From the NCBI GenBank assembly GCA_039000515.1, contig JBCFYV010011135.1:6619209-6683208 (forward strand): a DNA stretch of 64,000 nucleotides, given 5' to 3'. Both the position numbers and the translations under genes were made by a program. Position 1 is the stretch's first letter, and each line of letters opens with the position of its first letter. Below, in pieces: positions 12,309 through 23,770 of this stretch. The stretch is from Timema cristinae. Its lineage: Eukaryota > Arthropoda > Insecta > Phasmatodea > Timematidae. Below the pieces are notes generated by a model, which had not been told where the DNA came from, did no database searches, and was given only the letters and a program-made list of their open reading frames with translations.

Positions 12309-12667
12309 ATGTTGTGACATTTTTAAATAAGATTATTTCAGCCTAATAACTAGAAATTATTTTAAGAACCACCATTTTAGCATTAACTATCTATAGTACC
12401 GCCTTCTAGAGTTGTTAGAAAGGTGGATTTAGGGATCACCAAGACCCTGGCCTATCCCAATATAGGGATTTACAACTGGTATACGTGAGCTTACGTGAAT
12501 CACGCATACTAATTAACTGTCACTAGTTCAACATATACAGAGTTTGATGAACTGTGTAATTAGGTAAACTAGTTTTTAGTTAAATTTAATACAACACTTT
12601 GTTTACAAATTTTCTCAGTAAATTTATTATATTTTTAATTTTAAATAACTCTAACGCCAATAATATA
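12309..12667. other. AT-rich DNA downstream of the peptide ORF
   Basis: An aaataa string lies about 18 nt past the stop codon, a weak match to a polyadenylation signal. No further open frame or recognised repeat is seen. Confidence 0.35.
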
Positions 12668-12930
12668 TTTTTGATTAGCAACGCGTCCTACTAAAAGTTA
12701 GGTTTATAACCACAAATACTTATTACGGTAATGTCTTAAGGATGAGTAAATTGGAACTTGGTTAAGGTGTACCTGTATTTAAGTGGAGGTATGGAGGAAA
12801 ATCATTTAGGTAAAGCCATACTTAGTACACCCAGGAGTTATTCTAACAACGATCTCTCCATCATCGGCAGCCAAATTTATTGCAAGAGTTGAGTCTTAGA
12901 CCATTTGACCATCGAAGCAGCTGGATTTTT
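12668..12930 (-). mobile_element. SINE family A, decayed, minus strand
   Basis: The tail complement (gcaacgcgtcctacta), the body complement (aaaatcatttaggtaaag) and the head complement (gatctctccatcatcggc, then accatcgaagcagc) occur in the family A order on the minus strand. Many substitutions and small gaps make it older than the copies at 6.1 and 7.1 kb. Confidence 0.7.
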
Positions 12931-13009
12931 TTAATTATTTTTATTTTTAGGGATTAAACTTTACGAAGGTTTGGAAAAGAGCGCGGTCTAATGTGTGTAT
13001 TTTTTGTAA

Positions 13010-13810
13010 TTTTTATTAAATAAATGGTATGGCACATCGACACACTTTCTCCCTGTTATCTTAGAATATACATTTTACTAAGAATTAGTAATATTTGTGA
13101 AACGAAATAATAGATTAATATATTTTTGTTTTAGAAACATTACACCAAATATCATAAATTTAATAATATACACTATTACTCTATGGCGTTAGGAACTAAG
13201 AGTACTGTTACAAAAAAAAGTGCTAAATAAAAATATATTTGTCCAGCAATGAGAACAAGAATCAAATTAATTTTCAAAGAACTGTTTTAAAAAGTATGAT
13301 ATATATATTTTTTTTCTTATAGCGCATAGATGGTTGGTTTTATAAAAATATATTTAAAATAAAAGGTTTTTATTTCAATAGTACCACAACTTTACAATGA
13401 TAAATTATTTCGTATCCCAAATAAATGAAGAAAACCATTCAATTTCCCTCATGTGAGGTACCATCAAAGATATTTTCAATAAATCATTAGAATTTCCATC
13501 GTGTTTGTAATGATAAACAATGTCTAGAAATAAAATTTAATCAATTGGGAGGAAATCACTTTTTCTCTTTTTGCCATTACGTAATCTTTCCTTAAATTTA
13601 GGGTTAGATATCTAATTCGTAAAACACCTTGAAGGGACCTAATGAAAACCCCAGATACTAATAAAAAAAATAGTTTCAGCTCTAGCTCGAAGTACAGACA
13701 GACAGACAGAAAGACAGACAACATTGTGAGAACAATTTTTTGTTTTGGGGGGTCATGAAACGTCGACATTTATCGAAATACTGAGTTTGATTATTTTACG
13801 ATCACATTAC
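13010..13810. repeat. Repeat family F, longest copy
   Basis: About 800 bp is collinear with 50850-51690. Shared blocks in order are: accaaatatcataaat (13144), ttaggaactaagagtactg (13189), aattttcaaagaactg (13269), ttggttttataaaa (13334), ataaaaggt (13361) and tcatgaaacgtcgac (13753). Shorter copies lie at 44700-44860, 20030-20300 (inverted) and perhaps 45605-45900. No coding capacity or clear ends were found. The 81-codon minus frame at 13524-13769 is a by-product. This is an old repeat of unknown class, either a non-autonomous DNA element or a LINE fragment. Confidence 0.65.
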
Positions 13811-14170
13811 GTTCTCTACAAGATGTCGAAAGAAAGTAAAAATAGCTTTATTTAACAAAATAAATCTGTAGCGTATATTTTTATTTCTCCCAACAGTTAT
13901 TGAATATTTGCCATGGGCATACTGGAATTTGATTAGAACATGTTATCGTAATTTAAATATGTTCTCATCTAATACCATTATGCTCGTGACAAATATTCAA
14001 CCCCTGACCATATACCCATTCGTATACGTAGCAGGATAAAATCAATGCATCTACTGTAAGAGTATTTAATTTATATATAACAAAATATTTTTACCTATAA
14101 AACATTTAACAAATATATCTTAGCTCATCTCTCCTACCATTATTCCTTAACTATAATAATAGAGACTCTT
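13811..14170. other. AT-rich DNA with nothing recognised
   Basis: No coding sequence or repeat is visible here. Confidence 0.4.
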
Positions 14171-14174
14171 GCAC

Positions 14175-14400
14175 AGTGCTCATCAAACATTTTAGGACCA
14201 CAACCCAATTTTTGGAACGGCAGATTGTTTTGACCCAAGTAGATTTAAAGAACATAAAAGGAAGGACTAATTTTAAATGTAGGCTTACCTTCATACATTG
14301 TCACAGTTTTTAATAGGTTTTAATTTCAATTTTTTTTTCAAAACACCTAAAATATGCTCGCGACATATATATTTTTGGAACCCTTCCTCTAGCATATTAA
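14175..14400. mobile_element. Possible hAT-type MITE end
   Basis: The start cagtgctcatcaaacatt then ttaggaccacaaccc resembles the common terminal sequence of hAT MITEs, which typically begin cagtg followed by a cccaacctttt-like block. I could not find the partner end or a target duplication. Confidence 0.3.
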
Positions 14401-14404
14401 GGGC

Positions 14405-14570
14405 CAGTCTTATGACTCCTGGATGAATATTAATCTGGCCACTAAATATTTGTATCTGGCCGATAGATTAAAAGTGCGTCTTATGACCACCAAATAGCAT
14501 ATATCTGCCAGATAAAATGTATTTATCCATCACTGAAAGTTAGAATTGGCGTTCCCATAGTGACGCGTTG
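14405..14570. repeat. Two-copy module of about 70 bp
   Basis: Two diverged copies of a module start with gtcttatgactcc (14408) and gtcttatgaccacc (14479) and continue with tattaatctggcca- and tatatctgccaga-type blocks. The left copy begins ttaagggccagtc, which could be a TTA-flanked terminal repeat of a PIF/Harbinger-like element, but no opposite end was seen. Confidence 0.4.
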
Positions 14571-15126
14571 TTTTTAATGAGGTTTCGCCGATCAGAATCT
14601 GTTGTTAGGTAAAAATCTTGGTTCACGTGTATAGTAAGCACAGGCCCAGTCTCTAACCATATACATTTAAAACATTTAATTCACACTTCTACAAAAACTG
14701 ACAAGTTATTTGTAGAGTTATGGTTATATAAGAACAAATTATTTAAATGTGATTACAATAAATTAAATTTTGTAATCTTTGTCTCAACTATTGCCCACAT
14801 TTTGGCAGACACCGAAATTAGTACTTGCAAGACAACTTATCTTCTGTGCCCACGTGGCGCCATCTGTTTCCTCGCACTCGTTTAGCAACCATAAGTAGCA
14901 GCAGGGTTCATACGCATGAGCGCACCAGTAAAAACAGTACCAACCTTGTGTTTTACGAATTAAAATATATCTATCCTACAGATAGCTATCCTGCAGATCA
15001 TTCAGTTCATAGTACTTGTAAAATATTAAAGTGGCTGATAACCTTTATCTGGTAGCTAGCATTAACTTCCCAATAGCAATATGTATCCAGTAGTCTTAAG
15101 AACAGCCTTAAATATATTTCTCCTCC
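14571..15126. other. No recognised gene
   Basis: An open frame of 76 codons (14825-15055 plus) has no recognisable motif. The second frame here (15081-15320) overlaps a repeat. Confidence 0.4.
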
Positions 15127-15215
15127 TGAAACCTAATATTCCAAGTCAGGCGTGTCATATTCATATGAATATAATGGCCAAATTGAGAAATGAAATTTTT
15201 GAAGGGCCGCATTCG
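15127..15215. mobile_element. Repeat family H fragment
   Basis: The blocks gccaaattgagaaatgaa and ttgaagggccgcat match, with substitutions, the order of gggccaatttgagaattg and tgaaggggccacat at 48345-48380. The cagg start and the layout recall hAT-like MITEs, but no ends were proved. Confidence 0.45.
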
Positions 15216-15326
15216 GAAAAATTCAAAATTATCAGCATCTTAAATAAAATAATCTCAATTATAAACTCCTTAATATTAAAATCAATATTAAATTCAATTC
15301 TAAGATTCGAATTGATTTAAGAATGA

Positions 15327-15445
15327 CACCTGGGTATGACAATCGAATCCAGGACCTTTGGCATAGTGCGCCAATGATCTGATAATGAGCTATCCAGGGT
15401 TCATCCCCTGCTCAGAGTCATTCTTCACTCATATTTTAAGAAATA
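15327..15445 (-). mobile_element. SINE family B, minus strand
   Basis: On the minus strand a tRNA-like head (ccctggatagctcat, B box gtcctggattcgattg) is preceded by the leader aaaatatgagtgaagaatga. The same leader-plus-head order is seen at 21640-21765 and, inverted, at 57716-57830. Box spacing is tRNA-like, but the paired arms are degraded, so this is not a functional tRNA. Confidence 0.65.
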
Positions 15446-15473
15446 GCTATTGATGGGTGGGTGGATATCACGA

Positions 15474-15550
15474 GATGATCCATGGATTTATCAGTGGTAG
15501 AACATTGGCATGTTAAACCAGAAATCTTGGGTTCAATACCCATCTCTAGC
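15474..15550 (+). mobile_element. SINE tRNA-like head
   Basis: tttatcagtggtagaacatt acts as the A-box side, and ttgggttcaatacccatc as the B box and T arm, which can pair. It lies head-on to the minus-strand family B copy just upstream. It probably belongs to family B or a sister family. Confidence 0.5.
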
Positions 15551-15835
15551 TGTCGTTATTCAATCTATTTGAATACTTAATTGTACGGTTTAGCTTTATT
15601 CTATCCCAATTCTAAGAGCTACTGTCTTTTTAACAGAAATATACACGTGCATTTTATTTGCAACAGTTGTGGGAATGCTAGGATATAGTCGACTTTCATA
15701 ATTAATGACAAAAAGTTTTTTAAACCATTATTTGTTTGTTCTTGTTCACAATATAAAACTACATTTTACACAATCATCTGCTTCCAGACATTGCACATTT
15801 TGAACCATTTACAGGTTTCTGGTACACCAAACTAA

Positions 15836-16699
15836 CTTGCTTGCAGTGGCGGCTCGTGTATAGGCACTGTGGAACTGCAGCACCCCCTATTTCCACTTGA
15901 TATTATCGATAATATTAATTATAATGAGTTCTATTTTCTTTAATTCTGTCTTTATTTTTGTAGTACAATATATATTCCTTAAGCTTAATGTCAGTACTTG
16001 AGTAGCCATCCCACAGTTTATGAAAAAGATACAAAAATCTTTGTATGGAACTGTGCGCTTCACAGGGCCAGCAACGTGGTATTCGACTGTTGTGCGCATT
16101 CACACATAGGAGGGGTGTGAAGAGGAAGGCGGTACTGTCAGGTAGAGAGAGCACTGTTGCTCTCGCAGTGACGGCTCTGGCGTGATGGTGGAAGGAAGTT
16201 TGTTTTTACTCAGCGTGTGTTGTGCTTAAAAACCGTGTACCGTATTCTTGAATGTGATAAAGTGTAGAAGAGTGTGGAGTTAGATTATTATTCTGCTTTC
16301 AGCTATTCTATTTGATTCATTTTTTTCGGTTATTTTATTTAACAGAAAGAATAAATGCACTTTTAGTACTTTCAATGGAGAAACATAGAATCAATTGTCA
16401 TCAAGAGATCAAGGAGAAAATTATTGAACTTTTTGCCCAAATTAAAACAAGAAGAATGAATTTCATTTTCAAATGAATAGATCAAGCTTGAAATGTAACA
16501 ATTTAAATTAAAGTAAGTAAAAAAGTTTTTTTAGTTAAGATTTTATCAAGTTCCTGAATACATTTTCTTTTTTATACATATTATTTTTCTTTTACACAAT
16601 TTTAAAACAAACGTTAAACATTTTCTGGAGCAGCACCCCCACTGATCTTAGCTATGAGCCGACACTAAAGCCATATATTCTCCACTACCGGCTTGCTTG
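15836..16699. mobile_element. Non-autonomous hAT element with 8-bp target duplication
   Basis: The left end starts cagtggcggctcgtg at 15844. The octamer cttgcttg lies immediately before it (15836-15843) and again at 16692-16699, so the element spans 15844-16691 (848 bp) with the 8-bp duplication typical of hAT insertions. Inner blocks near both ends are inverted copies: agcaccccc (15880) and, near the other end, agcacccccac (16631) with gagccgacact (16656), complementary to the cggctc start. The very last bases at the right end match poorly. A short frame starting atggagaaacatag at 16375 may be the transposase start. The rest of the transposase is missing, so the element would have depended on enzyme made elsewhere. 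Confidence 0.7.
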
Positions 16700-16761
16700 G
16701 CTAGTTATAGCTTCATATGCCTTATAGTATAATATAACTTACGACTAGACAGGCAATAAAC

Positions 16762-19248
16762 TAGGGTGTCGAACCCCTCCTCTTGAACCACATTCCCCAG
16801 TACACTAGGGTGTCAAACCCCCTCCTCTTGAACCCCATTCCCCCAGTACACTAGGGTGTCAAACCCCCTCCTCTTGAACCACATTCCCCCAGTACACTAG
16901 GGTGTCAAACCCCCTCCTCTTGAACCCATTCCCCCAGTACACTAGGGTGTCAAACCCCCTCCTCTTGAACCCATTCCCCAGTACACTAGGGTGTCAAACC
17001 CCCTCCTCTTGAACACCATTCCCCAATACACTAGGGTATCAAACCCCCTCCTCTTTAACCACATTCCCCCAGTACACTAGGTGTCAAACCCCCTCCTCTT
17101 GAACCATATTCCCCAGTACACTAGGGTGTCAAACACCCTCCTCTTGAACCAGATTCCCTAGTACACTAGGGTATCAAACCCCTCCTCTTGAACCAGATTC
17201 CCCTAGTACACTAGGGTATCAAACCCCTCCTTTTGAACCAGATTCCCCAGTACACTAGGGTGTCAAACCCCTCCTCTTGAATCATATCCCTCAGTACACT
17301 CGGGTATCAAACCCCTCCTCTTTAACCACATCCCCCCAGTACACTCGGGTATCAAACCCCCTCCTCTTGAACCACATCCCCCAGTACACTCGGGTATCAA
17401 ACCCCTCCTCTTGAACCACATCCCCCCAGTACACTCGGGTATCAAACCCCCTCCTCTTGAACCACATCCCCCCAGTACACTCGGGTATCAAACCCCCTCC
17501 TCTTGAACCACATCCCCCCAGTACACTCGGGTATCAAACCCCCTCCTCTTGAACCACATCCCCCAGTACACTCTGGTGTCAAACCCCCTCCTCTTGAACC
17601 ACATCTCCCCAGTACACTCTGGTGTCAAACCCCCTCCTCTTGAACCACATCCCCCCAGTACACTCGGGTATCAAACCCCCTCCTCTTGAACCACATCCCC
17701 CCAGTACACTCGGGTATCAAACCCCCTCCTCTTGAACCACATCTCCCAGTACACTCTGGTGTCAAACCCCCTCCTCTTGAACCACATCTCCCCAGTACAC
17801 TCTGGTGTCAAACCCCTCCTCTTGAACCACATCTCCCCAGTACACTCGGGTATCAAACCCCCTCCTCTTGAACCACATCTCCCCAGTACACTCTGGTGTC
17901 AAACCCCCTCCTCTTGAACCACATCCCCCCAGTACACTCGGGTATCAAACCCCCTCCTCTTGAACCACATCCCCCAGTACACTCGGGTATCAAACCCCCT
18001 CCTCTTGAACCACATCTCCCCAGTACACTAGGGTGTCAAACCCCCTCCTCTTGAACCACATCCCCCAGTACACTCGGGTATCAAACCCCCTCCTCTTGAA
18101 CCACATCTCCCCAGTACACTCTGGTGTCAAACCCCTCCTCTTGAACCACATCCCCCCAGTACACTCGGGTATCAAACCCCCTCCTCTTGAACCACATCTC
18201 CCCAGTACACTCTGGTGTCAAACCCCCTCCTCTTGAACCACATCTCCCCAGTACACTAGGGTGTCAAACCCCCTCCTCTTGAACCACATCCCCCCAGTAC
18301 ACTCGGGTATCAAACCCCCTCCTCTTGAACCACATCTCCCCAGTACACTCTGGTGTCAAACCCCCTCCTCTTGAACCACATCCCCCCAGTACACTCGGGT
18401 ATCAAACCCCCTCCTCTTGAACCACATCTCCCAGTACACTCTGGTGTCAAACCCCCTCCTCTTGAACCACATCTCCCCAGTACACTCTGGTGTCAAACCC
18501 CCTCCTCTTGAACCACATCTCCCCAGTACACTCGGGTGTCAAACCCCCTCCTCTTGAACCACATCTCCCCAGTACACTCTGGTGTCAAACCCCCTCCTCT
18601 TGAACCACATCTCCCCAGTACACTCTGGTGTCAAACCCCCTCCTCTTGAACCACATCCCCCCAGTACACTCGGGTATCAAACCCCCTCCTCTTGAACCAC
18701 ATCCCCCCAGTACACTCGGGTATCAAACCCCCTCCTCTTGAACCACATCTCCCCAGTACACTCTGGTGTCAAACCCCCTCCTCTTGAACCACATCCCCCA
18801 GTACACTCGGGTATCAAACCCCTCCTCTTGAACCACATCTCCCCAGTACACTCTGGTGTCAAACCCCCTCCTCTTGAACCACATCCCCCCAGTACACTCG
18901 GGTATCAAACCCCCTCCTCTTGAACCACATCCCCCAGTACACTCGGGTATCAAACCCCCTCCTCTTGAACCACATCTCCCCAGTACACTAGGGTGTCAAA
19001 CCCCTCCTCTTGAACCACATCCCCCAGTACACTCGGGTATCAAACCCCCTCCTCTTGAACCACATCTCCCCAGTACACTCTGGTGTCAAACCCCCTCCTC
19101 TTGAACCACATCTCCCCAGTACACTCTGGTGTCAAACCCCCTCCTCTTGAACCACATCTCCCCAGTACACTCTGGTGTCAAACCCCCTCCTCTTGAACCA
19201 CATCTCCCCAGTACACTCGGGTGTCAAACCCCTCTCTCTTGAACCAGA
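16762..19248. repeat. 46-bp minisatellite array, about 54 units
   Basis: Units read caaaccccctcctcttgaac, then cacat plus a C run, then cagtacact and a variable core. Three main cores occur: cgggtatc, ctggtgtc and agggtgtc, with a rarer cgggtgtc. The first ten or so units (to about 17260) are mostly agggtgtc or agggtatc with an attcccc spacer; later units mix the other cores with catcccccc or catctcccc spacers. The plus strand is C-rich and the complement G-rich. 46 is not a multiple of 3 and one-base length changes are frequent, so the many 60-86-codon open frames here are by-products and not genes. Confidence 0.97.
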
Positions 19249-19679
19249 TTCCCCCTTCCTCCCAACAGTCCCGCACTTTGTTCCGAGCAGTGGCTACCTC
19301 GTAGCCCACAGCAGCGCTACCTCCATCGAGCCGTCTAATTGGTTAATGTGTTGGAGAAGTTCTGAACGGATCAAGTCATGGGGCATTGGACTAACACCCT
19401 TGCGAGGTTGTAAGCCTCTAACAACCACTACCTAACCTCAACCTCTTCCCTTTCATCGGGTATAAGACATATGGTGGGTTACATCTAGACCCCGTGTGGA
19501 GGTCAACTCCAAGACTTGGCGATATATAGCTCAGAGCAACAATGGTACTATTTGCATACTAGTTCCGGTAGAAGACATTGTACTGAAACAATGATTGCAG
19601 TTATCACGAAATATTCAACATGTATTCTCACGGACATTGTTTCCATTCTTGATTCGGGAACACTTATTGCTACCAACAA
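19249..19679. other. Moderately GC-rich flank of the 46-bp array
   Basis: This is more G+C-rich than the surroundings, particularly 19260-19510. It could be the remainder of the element in which the array arose, but no protein motif was recognised. The open frame 19175-19435 starts inside the array and is not credible as a gene. Confidence 0.4.
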
Positions 19680-19947
<268 letters not shown>

Positions 19948-20029
19948 TTAATTTAGAAAATATATATTTTTTAATTAAATGTTTTTTTGTGTTTTTATTT
20001 CTTCTCGACACTTCGTAAGGAAAGTATTG

Positions 20030-20300
20030 TGATCTCCAAAAAATACAAACTGGATATTTTTATATATTTCGATGTTCCATGACCCCCCTTAAACCAAAAT
20101 GTTACTCTCACAATGCTGTCTTTCTGTCTTTCTGTACCTCAGGCTGGAGCCAAAATTATTTTACTCTTTGGACTAAAACTTACTATCTTGGGTTTTAATA
20201 AGGTCCCTTCAAGGTGTTTTTTGGAACTAGACGTCTAACCCTAAATTTAAGGACAGAAAGATAGATAATCGATTTCCTCGAAATTTTCATTCCAACGATT
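20030..20300. repeat. Repeat family F, inverted partial copy
   Basis: ttccatgaccccccttaaac, cacaatgctgtctttctgtc, ggtcccttcaaggtgttttt and ctaaccctaaatttaagga match the reverse complement of 13560-13770. Only this module of the family is present. Confidence 0.65.
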
Positions 20301-20582
20301 TTGATTAATTTTTTTATATATACACGGTTTATCAAGAAGGTGATACTCAAAGGCCACCTACACCCTTTTAAGTGAATCAAGCTCAAATATATAATATATA
20401 TTATATAGAAATATATATAATTCAAGAAGGGTTGCAACTGTTTGTATCTGGGCTACTGTAGCTTACATTAGAGTTAGTAAGTGTACGTGCAAATAGTTCC
20501 CTTGTTGATAAACGCCTGTAGTTACCATGATAACCAGCATGATAACAGCATGATAAGTTCTGCTAGAGACCATTAGGTTTTA

Positions 20583-20760
20583 TCTGTGGTCCAGTGGACT
20601 AAACATCATGCTATACTAATTTGGTTCAATAGTGACGGTGAGATCGTGGTTCAAATCCGAGTCGATTGTATTTCTCAATAGTTACCATTCTCTCTCTACA
20701 GTTCAACAATCTTCCACTTACACTAATTTAGTGTAGTTAAATGAGGATATTCCAGTTTGG
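20583..20760 (+). mobile_element. SINE family A, decayed copy
   Basis: The head relic gtccagtggacta, the B-box relic ggttcaaatccgag and a later body-like stretch keep the family order. There is heavy substitution and no clear tail. Confidence 0.45.
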
Positions 20761-21235
20761 AAATAAGATGGGTGGGGATAAATATTTATTAATTATAGAT
20801 TTAGACAACATAGAGGTGCATCATTTTGTTTCTTCACTCTTTCATTAGGTATTAACAATTTATAATTACTTAAAGACATAAAAAGGTTCTTTAAATTACC
20901 TTTGAAAAAAATGTGGTATCCAAAACTTTGGGCTCACTGATACTAACTATATTAATACTACTATTTAGTATAATAATACTTATTCTACTACTAACTATAT
21001 TTTTAATATTAGCTTTACAATAATTTAGTCATTTGAGGATTATATAATTAATGGTACGGTAATATATTACCAGTAAAATTATTTGCTAATTTAATAAAGG
21101 TAGTTTAAATTTATTTATAGAGCAACATTCTTAAACATTAATTTTTTTAAATATATTAATGTTATCTGAAAATATTGAACTTTCTTAATTTGTCTATTTA
21201 CTGTCCATGGATCAACACACTACTTAATGAAATCT
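20761..21235. other. AT-rich DNA with nothing recognised
   Basis: No open frame of note and no recognised repeat are present. Confidence 0.4.
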
Positions 21236-21490
21236 ATTTATTTTTGAGACGTTTAGAGTAACTGTCTTCTACAAGACGCCATAGAAGGAAAGGTTGAAGG
21301 AAAGGTTGAAGGAAAGAGGAAATTAGAAGAAGGAGGATTCAAATATTGGATGACTTAAAGGACAGAAGAAAATTCTGATAGCTCGAGAAGAAAGAAGCAG
21401 AGGGAGGGTACATTGTTGGTATAGGTCAGTTTATAAGAGGAATGGACCTGTCGTAAGACAGAACACATAATATTAATATAATAATAATAA
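21236..21490 (+). mobile_element. LINE 3' tail relic
   Basis: Translation gives a lysine/arginine/glutamate-rich stretch followed by motifs such as LEEGGF, YWMT and EEW interrupted by stops. This resembles the end of the second ORF of RTE-like non-LTR elements, where a GRRR..LDDLK..REYW-type run precedes the stop. It ends in (TAA/TAAT)n at 21466-21498. An internal direct duplication, ggaaaggttgaa, is at 21287-21310. The segment is not functional. Confidence 0.55.
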
Positions 21491-21504
21491 TAGTAATAGA
21501 GGTA

Positions 21505-21765
21505 ATTATGATAATTGTACAAGTGGCAGCATTATCCAACTACGAGTCGAAGGTGGCTGCGTTGTCTGATAGCTCATGATCTTAATAAAATCACACTTTT
21601 GTATTCGACGATTTCCTCACGTCCATCATAGACTCTGCCTTAAAATATGAATGAAGAATGAACCTGGTTATCAGACGATTCCTGGATAGCTCAGTGTTAA
21701 GAGCATTGACGTGCTAAGCCAAAGGTTCCGGGTTTAATTCCGTCTCCAGGTGTCAATTTTCAGTT
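21505..21765 (+). mobile_element. SINE family B, with upstream body shared with 40028-40175
   Basis: 21510-21640 (tcgaaggtggctgcgttgtc, gatagctcatgatctta, gtccatcatagact) matches 40065-40165. It is followed by the family B leader (aaaatatgaatgaagaatga) and a tRNA-like head: cctggatagctcagtg at 21686, an anticodon-like loop with GCT, B box ggttccgggtttaattcc. The ends cctgga and tccagg can pair as an acceptor-like stem. It is a retroposon with an internal head and not a working tRNA, because the tRNA core is altered and embedded in a repeat. Confidence 0.65.
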
Positions 21766-22540
21766 TATAATTAGCTAAATTCTAACATCATCAACCAATA
21801 AATAAATAATTTAATTTCTAGTAAATACATTTTTATCTCCCTAGTTATTGTAAACATTTTGTATTTGATATATAAATAAATTATTACTAAAGAAACGTAT
21901 TTACTTTTATTACTAAACTGAGTTTAATAATTGAAAAGCGTTAGTTGATGAAATAAAACCTTATATTAGTTAAAACATATAGAAATTCAAATCATGTAGG
22001 CTCTATTAGATAATTAAACGTAACTCGTTCCATTACCTCTAAGCTATGTTGTGTATTTACATATTTGTATGGATTGGTTTGAATATTTACTTTTTGGTTG
22101 TAACTGTTATTTTGCGTGCGCGGCCGGAGTGAGAAACATAAGAGTCGAATGTTTTGATTCCATCGTTTAGACAAGGCAGGCTCTTCCATGTCTGGTTTAC
22201 AATGATAATATTGGTTATGGTTGGTTGAACCATCAGTAGAACAATATTACTTGCACAGATTCGAGCAGAAATAGATGTCTATATGTTCAAACAATTAGGA
22301 TAGCAGTGCTTTAGATGAACACACACAATATGCTGGACAGTGTTGTATTCAATTCCCTCTCTGGTATTGGTGATTCGACATCAAATCTCTGGAAGAAATA
22401 TCGCATAGCTTCATGCCAACTTTTACTGACCAAAAGTAGCGAGGTTATATTTAACTCGACCTTTATCATTTCAGCTCTCTGTCTGTTAGATGTGTGTTCC
22501 GCAATAACTGTTAAATTCAGCAATCAATTTTAACTAAATC
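21766..22540. other. AT-rich DNA with two opposite open frames
   Basis: Open frames of 72 codons (22315-22533 plus) and 70 codons (22311-22523 minus) cover the same bases, and neither shows a known motif. They lie directly upstream of a LINE tail and could be a decayed part of the same element. Confidence 0.35.
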
Positions 22541-22551
22541 TGGCAGGGACA

Positions 22552-22760
22552 TTCTCTCAGATGAAGTTTGTCAGAAAAAGAGACAAAGAAAGAGATGGCA
22601 GGAGCAAATAGCAGCAACGTTTGTGAGTGAGAGAAGATGACTGGAAAGAAAAAAAGGAGGAATAGTGGTGGAAGAAAAGAGAAATATGGAGGCATTTTAT
22701 AAACTGAACTGGCCAAATGAAGCAAACAATTAATTATGATGATAATAACGAAGATTATGA
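22552..22760 (+). mobile_element. LINE 3' tail relic
   Basis: Translation gives RWQEQIAATFVSERR, then in another frame a Lys/Glu-rich stretch, a WRHF-like motif and QMKQ. This matches the layout of the RTE-like LINE C-terminus, where RW..QI and W..W motifs precede the stop. It ends in (GATGATAATAA)-type repeats. Frameshifts break it. Confidence 0.5.
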
Positions 22761-22997
22761 AGATTCCCTGGACATTGTTTGAAAGATATGTATACTTTTT
22801 TTTATATCTGGCTATCTGTTTCAATATGGCAGCTGATTAGAAGGTATTTTTATTTTCAAGCTCATAACAATTAATTTAAAAATCATAACAATCAATAGAG
22901 TACCTAAGGTTTATTTTAATTTTAATTTTAATAATGTTTTGCGATAACAACGACATAAACAGCATGAGCATGAGCAATGGAGAGATGTAGAATACTT

Positions 22998-23145
22998 TTT
23001 ATTTTGTCTAGCTTGTTCACCAAGGAAAAATATCAGTTTGAAAGACTGTAGTAACGATAAGAACTTTTCATAACTTTTGAATGAATTGATTGAGGTCCAC
23101 TCTTCATAGAACTTTTAGGAGTAACTAGTAATAGTTTATATTTAT
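22998..23145 (+). repeat. Single-copy relative of the roughly 60-bp array
   Basis: ttgtctagcttgttcacc, gactgtagtaacgataag, gaggtccactcttcatag and gtaactagtaata occur in the same order as at the left edge of the array at 25938-26060. They occur once, are more diverged, and are spaced further apart. Confidence 0.65.
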
Positions 23146-23234
23146 TATTGAGTTATCTACACTATGACGTCATTCTAGTAATAAACTGGATTTGCTGGTG
23201 AAACACATGTCGGGGGGTTGATCACATCTACATA

Positions 23235-23325
23235 CACTGAAGGTATATTTTCCTAAATGTTTTCCCATTCTCCCTCCACGCCCGATGGTCCAGATGGTTA
23301 GTAAGACGTGGTACACACAAGGGAG
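23235..23325 (+). mobile_element. SINE family A, internally deleted
   Basis: The body (ttttcctaaatgttttccca, ctccctccacgc) runs almost straight into the tail (ggttagtaagacgtggta). About 80-100 bp of the usual sequence between them is missing. Confidence 0.65.
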
Positions 23326-23639
23326 ATAGGTAATTCCCTTGTTATCAAAATAAACATAGTATTTTATCTCTTAACAGAATAAATATATTCATGGAGAAAT
23401 TTAAGTAAACTTATCCAACTTCAACCATTAACAAACTCTTTAAAAGTTAATTAAAAAATATATTAAATCATGATATATCTTTTAAAAAAAATTGATGGCG
23501 TCAGCCGGTAACTGAGCTATACTCACCAAGCAGACACTGCATCTTGATTAAGATAGAGCCAACATTTGTGGATTTAGTTTGTCATATTGTCAGCACAACG
23601 AACTCTCCTGAGCCTCTAATTTGAAGTAACTCCTCATTT

Positions 23640-23770
23640 GGCCTCACTGGGCAGAGTTTTACCCCGTTCCAGACCCACTGATTAACAGAATGATCTGGAA
23701 GTGCCGGAGATCAAACCTGGAGTATATGAATCCATAACCAGGAGCTATGACCATAGAAACGGTCAATAAT
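23640..23770 (-). mobile_element. SINE family E, minus strand
   Basis: On the minus strand the head (tatggtcatagctcctgg), B box (caggtttgatctccgg) and following body (ggtctggaacggggtaaaac) match the order seen at 62933-63075. Divergence is high. Confidence 0.5.

Noticed and set aside
13524..13769. 81-residue membrane-like protein (minus)
   Set aside because: It lies wholly in repeat family F, and the frame is not conserved in the copies at 20.1 and 51.5 kb.
16762..19248. Protein-coding repeats in the many 60-86-codon frames
   Set aside because: The 46-bp unit shifts frame every copy and single-base length changes break every frame, so no long repeat protein can be encoded.
22311..22533. Opposite-strand ORF pair of 70 and 72 codons
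   Set aside because: Both strands open at once is usual by chance here, and neither shows a known domain.
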